Part shown: positions 12,437 through 24,035 of the stretch, piece after piece
Position numbering within the stretch: position 1 is the first letter of the stretch
Layout: each line of letters opens with the position of its first letter
NCBI GenBank assembly: GCA_021014325.1
Contig: CM037459.1
Span: forward strand, 10,945,501-11,009,500
Length of the DNA stretch: 64,000 nt
Direction of reading: 5' to 3'
DNA from: Plazaster borealis
Lineage: Eukaryota > Echinodermata > Asteroidea > Forcipulatida > Labidiasteridae
Position numbers and translations under genes: made by a program
Notes under the pieces: generated by a model
The model's database searches: none
Told to the model about the DNA's origin: nothing
Seen by the model: the letters and a program-made list of their open reading frames with translations, nothing else

Positions 12437-12625
12437 ATATATTGCGTTCCCTCAAAAAAAGTAGTTCGTTCCCTCAAAATAGTATTTCGATTCTTCAAAA
12501 TAGTATGTCGTTCGATGGAACGAAATAATATTTCGAGTGAATAAAGTGATTTCGAGGGAACGAAATAGTATTTCGAGGGAACAAAATTATTTTGTGGAAA
12601 CAAAATAATATTTCGACGTAACGAA
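12437..12625. repeat. Palindromic minisatellite, TTTCGTTCCCTCGAAA type
   Basis: About eight imperfect units of roughly 20-24 bp, each built on gttccctcaaaatagtattt or its inverse. The orientation flips midway (gttccctc... on the left, gagggaac... on the right), so the whole array can fold on itself. Confidence 0.75.
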
Positions 12626-13393
12626 ACAATATATATGTTTTCCTTTCTTTCTTTTACCCGTCCCTATTCGTACACATTAGATACACTGTATATTATAATT
12701 TCTACACTTAAAGTGCAAAATGTTCATTTTGCTTTCCTTGGATAGCATCCCGTTGTCTAAACTGTTGTACCATTAGGTCATTTTCCTTATCTAACAGTAC
12801 AAATGGCCATGATGACACACCATCCGATAACAAGTTCCAAGCTTCTATTATGGGTGCAATATAGTAGAGGTACACTACCGGTAATTAGACACTAATGAGG
12901 TAAAAGGTAGGCTTTCTTGATCAGAAAGTCTGCAATGCAATTAAAATCTAGGTTGCTCTTGTTTGTGTGGGCGGTTGTGTTCAGAAAGAGCCATGGAAGA
13001 TGATTAAACTACTATGGATTGTATAACATCGCTGTAATTTAGAACCGAGACATGGTTTCACAATATCTATATTAGATGCGTGTACACGTGAGCGTGTTTT
13101 TCTTAAGTTGGAATGTTTCATCATGTTGTGTTTTTGTCAAAATTTAACAGCAGAACTCACGACTGAACAGGTGTTTTTGGGTTGTTTTTTTTGCAATCGA
13201 TACGTTCAGCCAAAAATATCGTACCTTAACCTCGAACAGTGGTATCATTCCGTTATAGACTGAGTTAATAAACATTTTGTCTTAATGAGCAAAAAGCACA
13301 CCTAACTTTATGAGTTTGTGCTTTTGCATACTGGATTTTCATACAATGATACCGTTTGAAAAACTGATGCAAACGCCTTCATAAAAAGTAGTT

Positions 13394-13428
<35 letters not shown>

Positions 13429-15953
13429 TTCATTCATTTATTTATTTATTTATTTATTTTAAAAAGCAGTATCATTAAAACAATTTGTTTTTAAATCATC
13501 GAGCAAAGACCAACACTTGAAACCCATCTGGGTAGATGTTAGTAGAACAGCAGAATTAACATTTGGCAGTAACATATATTATTTTTTTCAATAATGACCA
13601 ATATTAACCAATATTAAAAGGAGCTGTTTTTGTATGTTTTGTTTTGACCTTTTCTTCACAGACAGTATTTTTTTCTTATGAAGCTTCCATTTGGTGATGC
13701 TTTAAGGGTACACAGTAGACTTTTATCTAGTTAGTCTGTTTAATCAGAGACATAACAAATGGGGGGGCACGGGGGCACGGAAGTACACGTGCCTCCACCC
13801 ACCCCGGGGTGCCCCTCGCTTGCAATCTGTAAAAAAATACCAGAATAAAATGTTACGTTTTATAAGCTTTAATGTGATCATTTTGATTATAATTTTATTT
13901 ATTTTACACGCAGACAATCTACTTGTTTTTACACTCTCGTCAGATTATCTAAAAAATAGTAAATTGCATCAAAAGTGCGTTGAAAAGGGGTTTGTTTTAT
14001 TAAGAGAAATGCAAAAAAACTACAATTTTATTCCGCCAGAAGTGACCCTCTTAAAACAAAATGCTGCACCCCTTGTGGACCCCTAAAATTGTACCCTATA
14101 GTTTTGGCGCTATGTTTAAAAGCAACAGGCAATATCCCTCGGTATTCATGAGGAAAGCGAGGGGAATTTGAGGTTACATAATTATTGATCAGGGGGTTTG
14201 GTGCGTCCCCGGAATAGAGGCCCTAGACGAGATACTGCGACTGTTACCATGGTAACGTGGAAATTAAATTCATAAGTTTGGCTTGGGATACATTATCTAG
14301 CTTCCAACTCATTTGATTAAAAAAATTATTTTCTAGTGTCTATTGAGAATGTCAAAATCCGCATGATTTTGTAGCAAACAACAACAACACAGTGTGGATA
14401 AATCCTCCTGTCAGGAATAATTCATATTCCTAGCTGTATATTTAACACGTACTTTGACATCCATGCGGCAGCAGGGACGAAAATAACATGCAATGTGATA
14501 TGGAACATGGAAATGATTGAGGCTTAGGGGATGCTTTAAAATACTGATGCATTACGAATCGGGATTTATGTTTCATGCTCTGGCTGGTGAATTCAATTAT
14601 ATCCCAGCTTGATCTTAGGGGCTCGAAGATAACTGTCTCCCCAGCTTGAAAATTCAACAGACCTGCTCATACAAATAAAAAACAGATCGATAATTCGTCA
14701 AAATATGAAGGAGGTTTGGTGACGTCTGACAAAGTTACGTATCATTTTCGATTAGGGAATCAGCCCAAATCTTCAAAAAAATTCCGAGAATGAGCAAACA
14801 GAGATGCTTAGGTGATTTTAATGCATTTTCCTCCTCCTATGGGAGACACTGAATCTTTGGGAATCAATAAACATTCTATTTTAAATCCATGGGCAGGAAA
14901 GGTAATTTACAACGTGAGCTTTCTATACAAGAGGTTAGTTGGGATGCTGGGGTGTTTGTTTGCTTCGTTTGTTTGTTTGGGGGGGGGGTGTTTCTGTCCC
15001 TCTCTCTCTCTTTCGTGGAAGCCAACGCCTTGCACTTGTCTATGGAAAGAAATAACCTCATCTGTCTTTTAGGGTAGGTCCGGACAAGGTGCTGCAAAAC
15101 ACCGTGGCCGATCACTTGGGATGATTTCCTCTTGACCCGACTGGCACTTTGAAATCCGAAAAGTAAATCACCGTTAGTAACGAAAACAGACATTGCCACT
15201 GTTGGAGAATCTGATCACGAGAAAATTCAGATTTTAAAACTCAAACCTGGTGATCATCCTAATGGCTTCAGGGTTTAGTTACTTTTGTATCCCTCGCTCA
15301 ATATTATCTGTGTTTTAACACGGAGGGTTAACACGCAGGGGTATTTTTTTACTTTTTCGTTTTAAACTATAATGTTCTGCCCAGCGTAATGGGCTAGCCC
15401 CTATAAGAAAGAATAATTTAACATTATTATTATTAATATTTATATAGGAATATACATGTATATGTAGAAAAAACCAGTAACATTTTGTGCCCCCCCCCCG
15501 AAAAATTAGCCCCAAAGTTTTGGTTGAAGTGCGCTCTATATTGGCAATTAAACGACAGGCAAATCTACAGACACCCAGACTCCATAATAAAATTATGGGT
15601 GGGCAATAGTCTATGCTGCATGCACTCCACACTGAATGTGTTAACGTCTTTCTCATCAGCCGTGCCATCATCATTAATCTTTTCTTCTTGTAAATCACTG
15701 AATTAGGAAAATTATATTGAAAAATAATAGAGTCTAAGAAGGACTATTTACTGGTAAATTAGGACGGTGAAGAAGTGATTTTATCATGGCTGAACGCAAG
15801 TGTGTGGCTGATACCTTTCATGCATTAGATCGTTATATTTACCAGGTCTATAGATTCTTTCTCCAACAACCTTTGGATTTTTGTGTCCTGCCCTAAATGA
15901 AACGACCAATACGTCTTCAGATTGTATTTCGTGGTTATCTCGTCCAAAGTATT
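12626..15953. other. No gene; one microsatellite
   Basis: Contains a (TTTA)n microsatellite at about 13393-13460. A C/G-rich patch near 13760-13820 precedes an 88-codon frame of hydrophobic, low-complexity translation that I do not accept as a gene. A T/G/CT-rich stretch lies at 14966-15012. Confidence 0.45.
13393..13460 (+). repeat. (TTTA)n microsatellite
   Basis: About 16 tetranucleotide units with one interruption by cattcat. Confidence 0.95.
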
Positions 15954-16202
15954 AAAAAAAAAAAAAAAAAAAAAAAAAAGTGTTTGGAGAAAATCACGAT
16001 TTAAGTTGCACTATATTTCAAACTGCCGTTTCGGGGTCTGCTGACTATTTTTGTTTTGGTTTTAGTTAATACAAAAATAAACTGACTACTTTATTCGTAC
16101 AGAACTGTCAATGTGTTTTCATTCTTGCAACTATTTGCATTAGTAATTAATTCCTAATTAAAGACCTATCGATAAACGTCACTTCGTGAAAATACTACGC
16201 TT

Positions 16203-16349
16203 GGGTCGATTTCACAAAGCGCTAAGATTGATCTTAACATGTGTATCAATCCTAATTGCTAAGTAAAGTGTGATGTGACAATACAAATCACTATGGCAAT
16301 ACTGACAACTTATCATAGGACAAATCTTAGTGCTTTGTGAAATCGAGGG
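16203..16349. mobile_element. 147-bp MITE nested in the element at 15980
   Basis: Terminal inverted repeats of about 25 bp: GATTTCACAAAGCGCTAAGA at the left, its inverse with two changes at the right. It interrupts the surrounding element, which resumes with ggtcacttcgtgaaa. Short, non-coding. Confidence 0.85.
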
Positions 16350-16410
16350 TTGATAAGGTCACTTCGTGAAACGCAAATGTCACACACGCACACACGTGTG
16401 TAAACACCGG

Positions 16411-16525
16411 CAATCGTGGACCCTCCTTTGTTCAACTCTTTGTGTTAACAACCGTGGACCACAATGATTTCCTTTGTGATAGCAACCGTGGACCTAGTAT
16501 CCCTTTTGTTATAGGTCCACGGTTT
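16411..16525 (+). repeat. Spaced CAACCGTGGACC repeats
   Basis: Direct copies at 16411, 16449 and 16483 (spacing 38 and 34 bp) and one inverted copy at 16514-16524, each followed by a t-rich cctttgtt spacer. The array lies within the MITE at 15980-16785 and has no counterpart in the 39038 copy, so it arose or inserted after the copies separated. Confidence 0.6.
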
Positions 16526-16785
16526 GAATGTGGATACCTACCCACCCGAACTGCGCGCGCTGTAGCGCTTAATCATTGGTAAAGTGGCGTTTCTAGATAG
16601 GTCACTTCATAATTACAAAATGGCAAATCAAGTGATACATCGTTTATTCTTATTGGTGTAAATACGAAACCATTACGGTTAAGGTACTGCAGGTTAACAG
16701 TAATGAGTATGTTAATAATTTGTATAAACAATTATTTGCAACAATTTGTGATTTGTGAAGGTCACTTCTTGGGACGAGCGACGAT

Positions 16786-18785
16786 TTGTAGGGAAATCAA
16801 TTGGGTATAATTCAGCCTTTCATCGTTCTCATTTTCATTTGCTGTTACCTAATTTACAATACAATTTGAACTAAAATCAGCTTCATTCCCTCCCGCGAAC
16901 CTTCGAAAAGAAACACTTTGAAGAACCATTTTTATTGGCAAATGGGATTGCTATTTATCAAACTTGTTGTGTTTGTGGGAAGGTTTTGCGTTTGTTTAAC
17001 TGTGAATCTGTGTTTGCTATCAGCTCTAGTACTATCAGCTATAGTACTATCTGCTAAAGTTATGGACATGACAGTTCACAGGGCCGGTTTTCTTCAAAGC
17101 CGGACTGAATCTATCAATCCTGGGGAAAATAAAATGGAGGACGTCTTCTCTTATCTAGAGATAAACCTTGTTACATTTTAGAGGGTTCAAAAACCAGTAG
17201 GTTTATGTAAACAACATAGCTTCACGTATGTTTTCTTCCCTGGATTGTTATCACAGGTGAACGAAGATCTTTGAAAAAAAAAAAAATTCACAAACGAGAA
17301 ACATTCAATTCTTTTGCACACTTCATGTCTGTAGTCGCCTAGTCGGTGTACACTTACACCACCGGGGGCAACAATTATTAGCTACATGTTTATGTGTGCA
17401 AAAACGTTTTGCAACTATAGGAGAAGATTTAGGAGGAACAATAACAAAATAGAGAATGTTAAATTAAAAGCAGGTAAGGCAAGCGAGGAAACAGAAAGAG
17501 AATAAAACTATCTCTTACGAGATAAAGAATGTTTGAGATCAGTGAGCATCGTCTTGCAGACAGACCAGAACGGTGATATCAAACGTGGAATTTGAAGAAA
17601 GGAAGGGGAGGTCAGTACATGATGGTAGTACTAAGATCGTTTATTACTATGTGGCTGCTGGTTCGCAGAGTAAAGAATGATGAAGTTTTACAGACAGGAA
17701 TTGCAAGATGGTCAGGAGAACTATGGCATAGTACGAACTTCACGAAGAAAAAGGTACAAAGACCATCAACAGGATTCAACGGGCATGTGAGCGGATAAAG
17801 GGTCACACGGCGGTGTATCCCATCACTGCTCAAGGTCCCAAGGGAAAAGGCTGAAAGATGTGTCAGCCATTGTGAAGTGAAAGGGGTCAGTAAGCACTGA
17901 TAATTTTGTACTGATGATTAGCGCCAGTGGTTTAAAATCCTAATACGAGTCTCATGTCCTCCTACAGGAGTCACAAGTTATGTATTTCATTGTTATTCCC
18001 AGTTGCAAGGCCCTGAGCGAGTTGAACGTCCTTGGTATGCTGGACCATTCCACAGAATTAAAGGCAGGGGAGGTCAGTTACCAGGGTTGTGGGTTTTTTA
18101 ATGAGCTGAGGGGAAAAACATAGCCATACACAGCGTACAAAATCTGCTACTTGTCTTAGCATCAGGGTCAACACAGCCTGCACACATCCAACCCTCTGTT
18201 CAAGCCATCTGTTTATTGTATCAGGCAGTGCCATCGATGTCTTGCAGACACTCTGAGCACCTCTGTGATTTCCAGCACAAATTAAAGGTCACTGTACCCA
18301 GAGGAGATGTACCAATTGTGTGATTTTTGGTAGGCGGCACTCAGTACATAGGTTTGGAAATGGACGGGAGCTCGCAAACGGTTTCGAAGCAGTGAAAGCA
18401 AGACATTTTTTGAGTGATAATTAAGATCAGCCAGGTCAGCATCTGAAAAACGAAATGAAGGATGCACAACAGCAAGAAGGATTCCAGATTTGACGAGGAC
18501 AAGGTAAAGAGACACAAAAGTTCCTAATTGGAAGGCCCAAATCCGGACCTTGTTCACGGTTATGGTTGAATAACTTTGTACGTAGTTTTGCATGGATGAT
18601 GGCCCAACGATTGCGGGTATAAACCTATCTGGATGACTGGGGCGAAAACGGTTTTGCTCGTGAAAGATGTCAAGAAAAGTAACGTTGCAAGTACCATTAT
18701 AATCAAAAACGTACTTGCTTACCTATGACGAATAAGCTGCAGACTATGATAAAAGAACATAACAAGACATACTATATGGTGTGAC
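16786..18785. other. Mostly unrecognised; may include 5' remains of the R2/NeSL-like element
   Basis: An 87-codon frame at 16918-17181 with a leader-like hydrophobic start lacks any match. From about 17460 the composition shifts to the G/A-rich plus-strand pattern of the retroelement that is recognisable from 18786, but I could not align this part to reverse transcriptase motifs. Confidence 0.35.
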
Positions 18786-18884
18786 TATGTCTTCACAGCT
18801 ATTTGTACTTGAGGTGATTCCCCTGTCGATGATTCTGCGGAAGGTAAGTACGTTACCAGTACGTGATGAGGACGGTTGTAACAA

Positions 18885-19569
18885 GGCCCTGTCACACCAT
18901 GGCGTATCGCCTGAACGTATGCCGACGTATACACAAAATAGTTCGAAAATTGTCAAAGTCCAAGAACGTCCAACTTCCCAACGAATTGCAACGGAAAAGT
19001 CGACATCGGTGTTGGACAGGACGTATCCATAGCGTATCCATAGCGTATTGAACGTATACATAGCGTATGACTAATGTATTGATAGCGTATCACTAACTTA
19101 TAACAAAGTTATGACAGCGTATCACAGCGTATGCGAGCGTATGAGTAACGTATGCTTAACGCATTCGTAGCATTTGTCTGCCGTGTTCAACGTATCCTCA
19201 GCGTATCCTCGGCGTACAACGCACACGTGACCTATGCCACTGTACAACGTATAAATACATCAACGTATACCAACGTATACCAACCTACGAGTAACGTTCC
19301 TCTAACGTATGTCAGCGTATGTTAACGTATGTCAACGTATGTCTAACGTAACGAACTTACGGGGAACTTATGCAGAACGTATGAAGCACACGTTCAGTAC
19401 GCCGAGAAATTTTGAACATGCTCAATAATTGTTCGCGGGCTCGACGTGTTCAAAATTTTCAACTTACCCCCAAACTTATATCAGCGTACACCAACGTATA
19501 CCAACGTATTTTCGATATTTCGCATACGTTGGCATACGTTCAGGCGATACGCCAGGGTGTGACAGGCCC
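18885..19569. mobile_element. MITE packed with ACGTAT motifs, nested in the R2/NeSL-like element
   Basis: Near-perfect terminal inverted repeats of about 40 bp: left CCTGTCACACCATGGCGTAT..., right its inverse ending ...gggtgtgacagg. The interior is a run of short units based on aacgtat or agcgtat at irregular 8-20 bp spacing, in one orientation over most of the length. No coding capacity. It inserted between the RT segments LRKV and IDDLK of the host element. Confidence 0.9.
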
Positions 19570-20009
19570 ATAAGATCAACTATCTGCTTTTTGATCGACG
19601 ATTTGAAAGTTTCCGCAAAAGATGAGGAGGAAGTCGATTCTTTGGTACATACTGTCAGGATTTATGAAATCGGCCTGAGTCTGGTCATGGGAAATGTTCT
19701 TCACCGGCTATGAAGAGGGGAAAGGGAGCACATTATGATGGCATCGCTCTGCTTAATGGTAGAGAAGTAAAGCTATCGGTAAGTCGGTGTTCTAGGAGCA
19801 GATCTCGTTCTTGACGCGGAATCAAAGGTAGGGCTGAAGAAAAAGTACATCAGGAGTGTGAAAAAGTGTTTGACTTCAAAACTGAGAGGTGAAAACATGG
19901 TTATATGTAAATCAACACGTGGGCCGTGTCTTTGGTGAGATACAGTGAAGTTACTGTGTTAGTGGACAAAGGAATATCTAGGTGTCACTGACAAGGGAAA
20001 AGAACATTG

Positions 20010-21942
20010 ATGGCTAGGCTCGGCATTATTATTATTATTATTTTATTTCTCTCCACAAATCCAATAAAAAATTTACACGTAAAAGATATACAAAGGATAT
20101 GGAGAAGGCTAGACTGAGGAGGAAAATAAAAAAAATTCCTATAACCTAAAGGTTCAGTCTGCCGATAAAAATATTTCAAAAAGGTACAGACACTCAATGT
20201 ACGCATGGAAACAGGAAAACAAAAACAATGATAAAAATTATTAAAAACTTTGCGTTGCATTGGTTGAATCGACGAGAAAGCTGTTGACTGCTGCTTTGAA
20301 TAAAGAAATAGATGTCAAACAGCGGATATCGATGGGCAATTTGTTCCACAAGGCAGGAACACTATGAAAAAAGGAGTACTTTAAACTATTACATCTAGAA
20401 AAGGGAATTGTGAAATTCGGAAAATCTCGACATTGGTTGATTTGAAACAGTGTGTTGTTAATGCCTGTGTGATTATAAAATATTTTATAACAGAAACATA
20501 AGCTCAACAACTCTCTCCTTGATTCAAGCGATGTGAGATTTAGTAAAGTCAACCTTTGTGAGTAATTCAGGTAGTCAGCCTGATCATGGTTAATTGAATT
20601 CTGTCTAAAAAAGAATCTGGTAAAATTATGCTGGACCCTTCCAATTCGATTTATATTGCACTTTGTGGGGTGATTCCATACGGGACTGGCATATTCAATA
20701 ATAGGTCTACAGAGTGCTAGATAAAGCTGGTACGAAAGTTTAGAATGACCACAAGTTGTCTTAATGAAACCCAGTGTTTGTGTAGCTTTAGAGAAAATTG
20801 TGTTGATATGAGTTTGCCATTTAAGATCTGATTAAATTGTGATTCTAAGATACCTATGATCTCTAGTTATGGACACATGGTCATCCAAGATATTATAATC
20901 ATACAGAAATACATTTTGACGTCGCCTAGAGATAGGTAACAGAGCACATTTAGATGGTTTAAGTATCATACCGTTCTTGTTTCTCCAGGAAATGATATTG
21001 TTAAGTACTGATTGCAATGCGTAAGCATCAACTTGGTTGGTAACAGGTCTGAAGATGGCAGTGTCATCTGCATACATGTACATTGAGGTACCCGGAGAAA
21101 TGCAATGTTGCAGGTCATTTGTAAACATTATAAACAAAAGGGGCCCTAGGATTGATCCCTGTGGGATCCCGGATGTAACCTTCACAGGGGTTGAAACTTT
21201 ACCTCCATAAATAACACTCTGATATCTGTTGTCTAAAAATTTGTGTATCCATCCGCCAAGCTGTTGTCCAATACCTAGACGATGTAATTTGTGGATCAAC
21301 AGGTTATGTGGAACTTTGTCAAAGGCCCTTGTCCAATCTAAAAAGATACAATGAATATCGGGAGGACTTCTTTGATCAAGAATACTAGCCCAGTGAAAGA
21401 TCTTTGCCAAAAGACTGTTACAAGAAAACCCAGGACGGAACCCAAACTGATTGGGAGACAAGAGGGAGTTGGTAACACAGTGTGCATAAATGTGATCATG
21501 AAGGATTCGCACCAGTAACTTGCATATCACCGAGGTCAGTGATATAAGACGGTATGAATCAAATGATGCTCTATCACCCTTACCCTTAAATATTGGAACG
21601 ACATTAGCATGCTTCCAAGCCATCGGAACCCTTTGTACTTCCAGAGTGAAATTAAAAAAAGTCTGCTAGGGGATAACTTATAGAAGATGCGATTGGTTTT
21701 AACATTTTACCATTAATATTTTCAGAACCGGGAGCACTATTACTTTTAAGTCTACATATCGCTTTACTCACAGCTTCAGGGGAGACAGTGAGCTTATCAA
21801 TTTCAGTGTGTGAATTAATAATAGGTTGATTGGTATCAGGTCCGTTAGTACAAGGGCTCGGAAGATTGAAATACTTCTGAAAACATGAATTAAACTTGTT
21901 TGATATTGTTTTTTTACAGGTGAAGTTTACAGGCATGTTACA
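20010..21942 (-). pseudogene. CR1/Jockey-like non-LTR retrotransposon, 5'-truncated, RT with two lesions
   Basis: Minus-strand reverse transcriptase. Linker with KSNSAPGSENINGKMLKP (21652-21936); RT core (20835-21640) with WKHANVVPIFKGKGD, NQFGFRPGFSC, AFDKVPH, GIPQGSILGPLLF and catalytic YADD at 21063-21074; then a C-terminal part ending VPALWNKLPIDIR...LFKAAVNSFL (stop at 20241). Two lesions: a one-base gain in a T run near 21655 shifts the frame between linker and core, and a TAA stop at 20832-20834 interrupts the same frame that otherwise runs on to 20241. The endonuclease half is absent (5' truncation near 21942). The 3' tail is a short AT-rich UTR ending in aataaa and (AAT)n near 20028-20045. 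Inserted in opposite orientation into the R2/NeSL-like element. Inactive but fairly young. Confidence 0.93.
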
Positions 21943-22047
21943 CTAAAGAAATAATTTCAGCAGACTCTTATAACTACCGAGGTCAGAGGGCAGAAAAGGC
22001 CTTACTGAGTGAAGCAAACTGCATGTCAAGAGTATGATAAGTACATC

Positions 22048-22621
22048 AGGCCTTTTCACACTATCGACCTTCGATCCGTGTCGAACCTTATCCGGATAGG
22101 GTCCGTATTGGTTCGGTAAAATTTCAACACGGATACAAACAGCTTCGCTTTCACACTAGCTCTGCGCGAAATCAGCTTTTTGGTTACACGTGTAACTTTC
22201 AATCCGGATATTGTGCGACCGTTTCACACTGCAAGTCTTACACGGATCGAAGCAGGACGCGTCGCGGCGCGAGTGGTTGCGTATTGGCGCGTAGTAATGC
22301 GTTCTGACGCGGCGCCTTTTGTACGCGGTGTTTCTTTACGCGCTGGACAACTGCAGTGTGCGGATGGCACCACGCACACTCAACACGGATCGAAAATTAA
22401 CCCAGAGGTGTTCACACTACGGCTTTCGATCCGTGTTGGAATCTTCGACACGGATAGAGATTTATCAACCCACCTCCCGGGCAGGGTTGGTTTCGACACG
22501 GATAAAGCGCCATATCCGGATCGACACCGTGTTGAAAAGTTGTAGTGTGAAAAGGTCAGTGCACATTATCCGGATCGTATCCGTGTCCAACACGGAGATT
22601 TTTTGTAGTGTGAAAAGGCCT
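22048..22621. mobile_element. MITE with AGGCCTTTTCACACTA ends
   Basis: Left AGGCCTTTTCACACTATCGA, right ...TAGTGTGAAAAGGCCT. The interior holds several further copies of the subterminal motif (ttcacac, atccggatcg, gtgttg-aa cacgga), including an inner pair at about 22411-22556, so it looks like a composite or nested set of the same family. GC-rich compared with its surroundings. The two plus-strand frames of about 110-120 codons inside are not genes. Confidence 0.85.
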
Positions 22622-23579
22622 ATATACTCCGAAGGAGTAAAAAAGTGAAAGGAAAGATGACAGGCGACGAGATTTGATGAAACCACTTCATTACCGCTTC
22701 CCTGGATGTACCGAAGAAGTGATGGCGACCTGAAAGTTCTTAAATTGGTTAAAGAGCAGAGAGTTGAAGAAGGGTAATGAGGCTTGATTAATTACGGCGC
22801 AAGATCAGTCTCTCTGAAACAAATGAGATGAAGGGAAGAATAGAACAAACGAACGTCTCTCATATTTGAGTGGGTTGTGTAACGCAGCAGAAGGGCTGTA
22901 TTTCAAGGTCAGTGAATACAGTATAATGACGGAGTACAAGACAGACATGACAAGCTGGCTTAGGTGATACACTGAATTTATGTGTAAAAGTATCATGGTG
23001 TTCATTTCCATGCCAAATCATGCCTACTATACGACCGTTAACTGGAGAAGGTTACACAGAAACACTAAGTCAAGATCCTCTTGGAATTCAAAATCCAGAC
23101 TGATTATGTTATAGAATACATACATCCGGTCGTCTTGGATAAAATGGAGAAGATGTGTCATCTCATTGACCTTAAAAGCTGTGCCGGTTTATGTTAGGGT
23201 AGCTTCAACTTGATAAGAAAAGATACAGAAACAGGAATTGTCACGAGAACTTCATAAGCTGTGGCAAGTGGGTGTGAAGCTGTGGTGATTAGAGCGCTTG
23301 GTACAATTTTAGAGGCACTGGAGAAACATGTAGATTAAATAGACACAACTATTGGGGTAGATCTACAGCAAAGAGCGCCGCTCATATGAACACCGAGGAT
23401 CCCGTAAAAGGCCCTCGAGATCTAAGGTTACGGGACGTATCTCGACCATAGAAGTTACCGTCAGGTAGGCCTTATAAACACAATTCCTGAAGACATGTGT
23501 TAATTCTACTTTTTTTTCTTTACGATTTCAGTTGTTTTACCTTTCCCTTTAGGAGCACCGTAGATCTCCCCCCCCCCGC

Positions 23580-23785
23580 AATAAACAAATATATTTATCA
23601 TAATAAAATAAATAAATAGATCAATAAATAAATAAATAAATAAATACAAAATAATAATAATGATATGATAATCATAAAATAGTTAGTAAAGAAAATAGAA
23701 AAGAAAAAATATATAATAATAATAATGATAATGATAAACAATAAATAAATAATAATAATACAAAAATAAAAAATGAAAAATAAGT
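23580..23785. repeat. AT-only low-complexity tract
   Basis: (AAAT)n, (AATA)n and (AATAAT)n over about 200 bp. The minus-strand frame of 111 codons is poly-Ile/Tyr/Phe and is a by-product. Confidence 0.9.
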
Positions 23786-23929
23786 CCGGGTTTAACTCCG
23801 AGCTCGACTGCCACAGTTTCAGCTGTAAACACCAAACCAGTACCTTATCGAGTAGCGATGGAACGTACAGATGCACCGTTGCAAAATTGCCTTGAAAATG
23901 TATATTCACGTAAAAAAATCTTGTTTGTT

Positions 23930-24035
23930 TCAATGTATTCGTAATGGTTCATATTTGTACTTATTGTAAATCATTCTCAATTCAGTCCCTGGGCTGCCAC
24001 GAAATGATAATAAAATCCTTGAATTGAATTGAATA
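23930..24035 (+). mobile_element. 3' tail of a non-LTR retrotransposon
   Basis: Ends in aataaaatcc followed by ttgaattgaattgaat, the short-repeat 3' end typical of CR1-group elements (family knowledge). No coding part was recognised directly upstream, so this is a severely 5'-truncated copy. Confidence 0.5.

Larger units (their letters stand above)
15980..16785. mobile_element. TTCGTCGC-end MITE, 5'-truncated copy
   Basis: Shares ordered blocks with the complete copy at 39038-39693: gtgtttggagaaaatcacg, ctgtttcggggtctgctgac, gcgcgctgtagcgc, aaagtggcgt-tctagatagg and the cgagcgacga right end. The left terminal repeat is missing and replaced by a 26-base A run. Two later elements interrupt it (16203-16349 and 16411-16525). 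Confidence 0.85.
18786..23480 (+). pseudogene. R2/NeSL-like non-LTR retrotransposon ORF, broken and split by three insertions
   Basis: Fragments in order on the plus strand: 18790-18880 reads LFVLEVIPLSMILRKV (reverse transcriptase segment before motif C); 19575-19985 reads IDDLKVSAKDEEEVDSLVHT (motif C in the DDLK form), then MKRGK, KKYIRSVKKCLTSKLRG and WTKEYLGVTDKGKRTLM; 22640-23480 contains KKGNEA, TAQDQSL, a decayed Cys-rich region followed by EYKTDMT, and finally AVVIRALGTILEALEKHVD with LLQKTA-like LQQRAPL. That order (RT, DDLK, AAQDQAL, finger, endonuclease-like end) is the layout I know from R2/NeSL-like retroelements common in marine invertebrates. Many stops and frameshifts. Interrupted at 18885-19569, about 20010-21945 and 22048-22621. 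Clade assignment is from memory. Confidence 0.8.

Noticed and set aside
16918..17181. Small secreted protein with leader-like start
   Set aside because: Hydrophobic stretch contains a local repeat (agctctagtactatc, agctatagtactatc); no evidence of expression or conservation.
18282..18593. Minus-strand frame of 103 codons
   Set aside because: Lies in the opposite orientation next to the R2/NeSL-like element and shows no domain I recognise; probably a shadow frame.
22180..22648. Two plus-strand frames over 100 codons
   Set aside because: They lie wholly within an inverted-repeat MITE and reflect its GC-rich repeated words.
23598..23933. Minus-strand frame of 111 codons rich in Ile, Tyr, Phe
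   Set aside because: Comes from an AT-only low-complexity tract.
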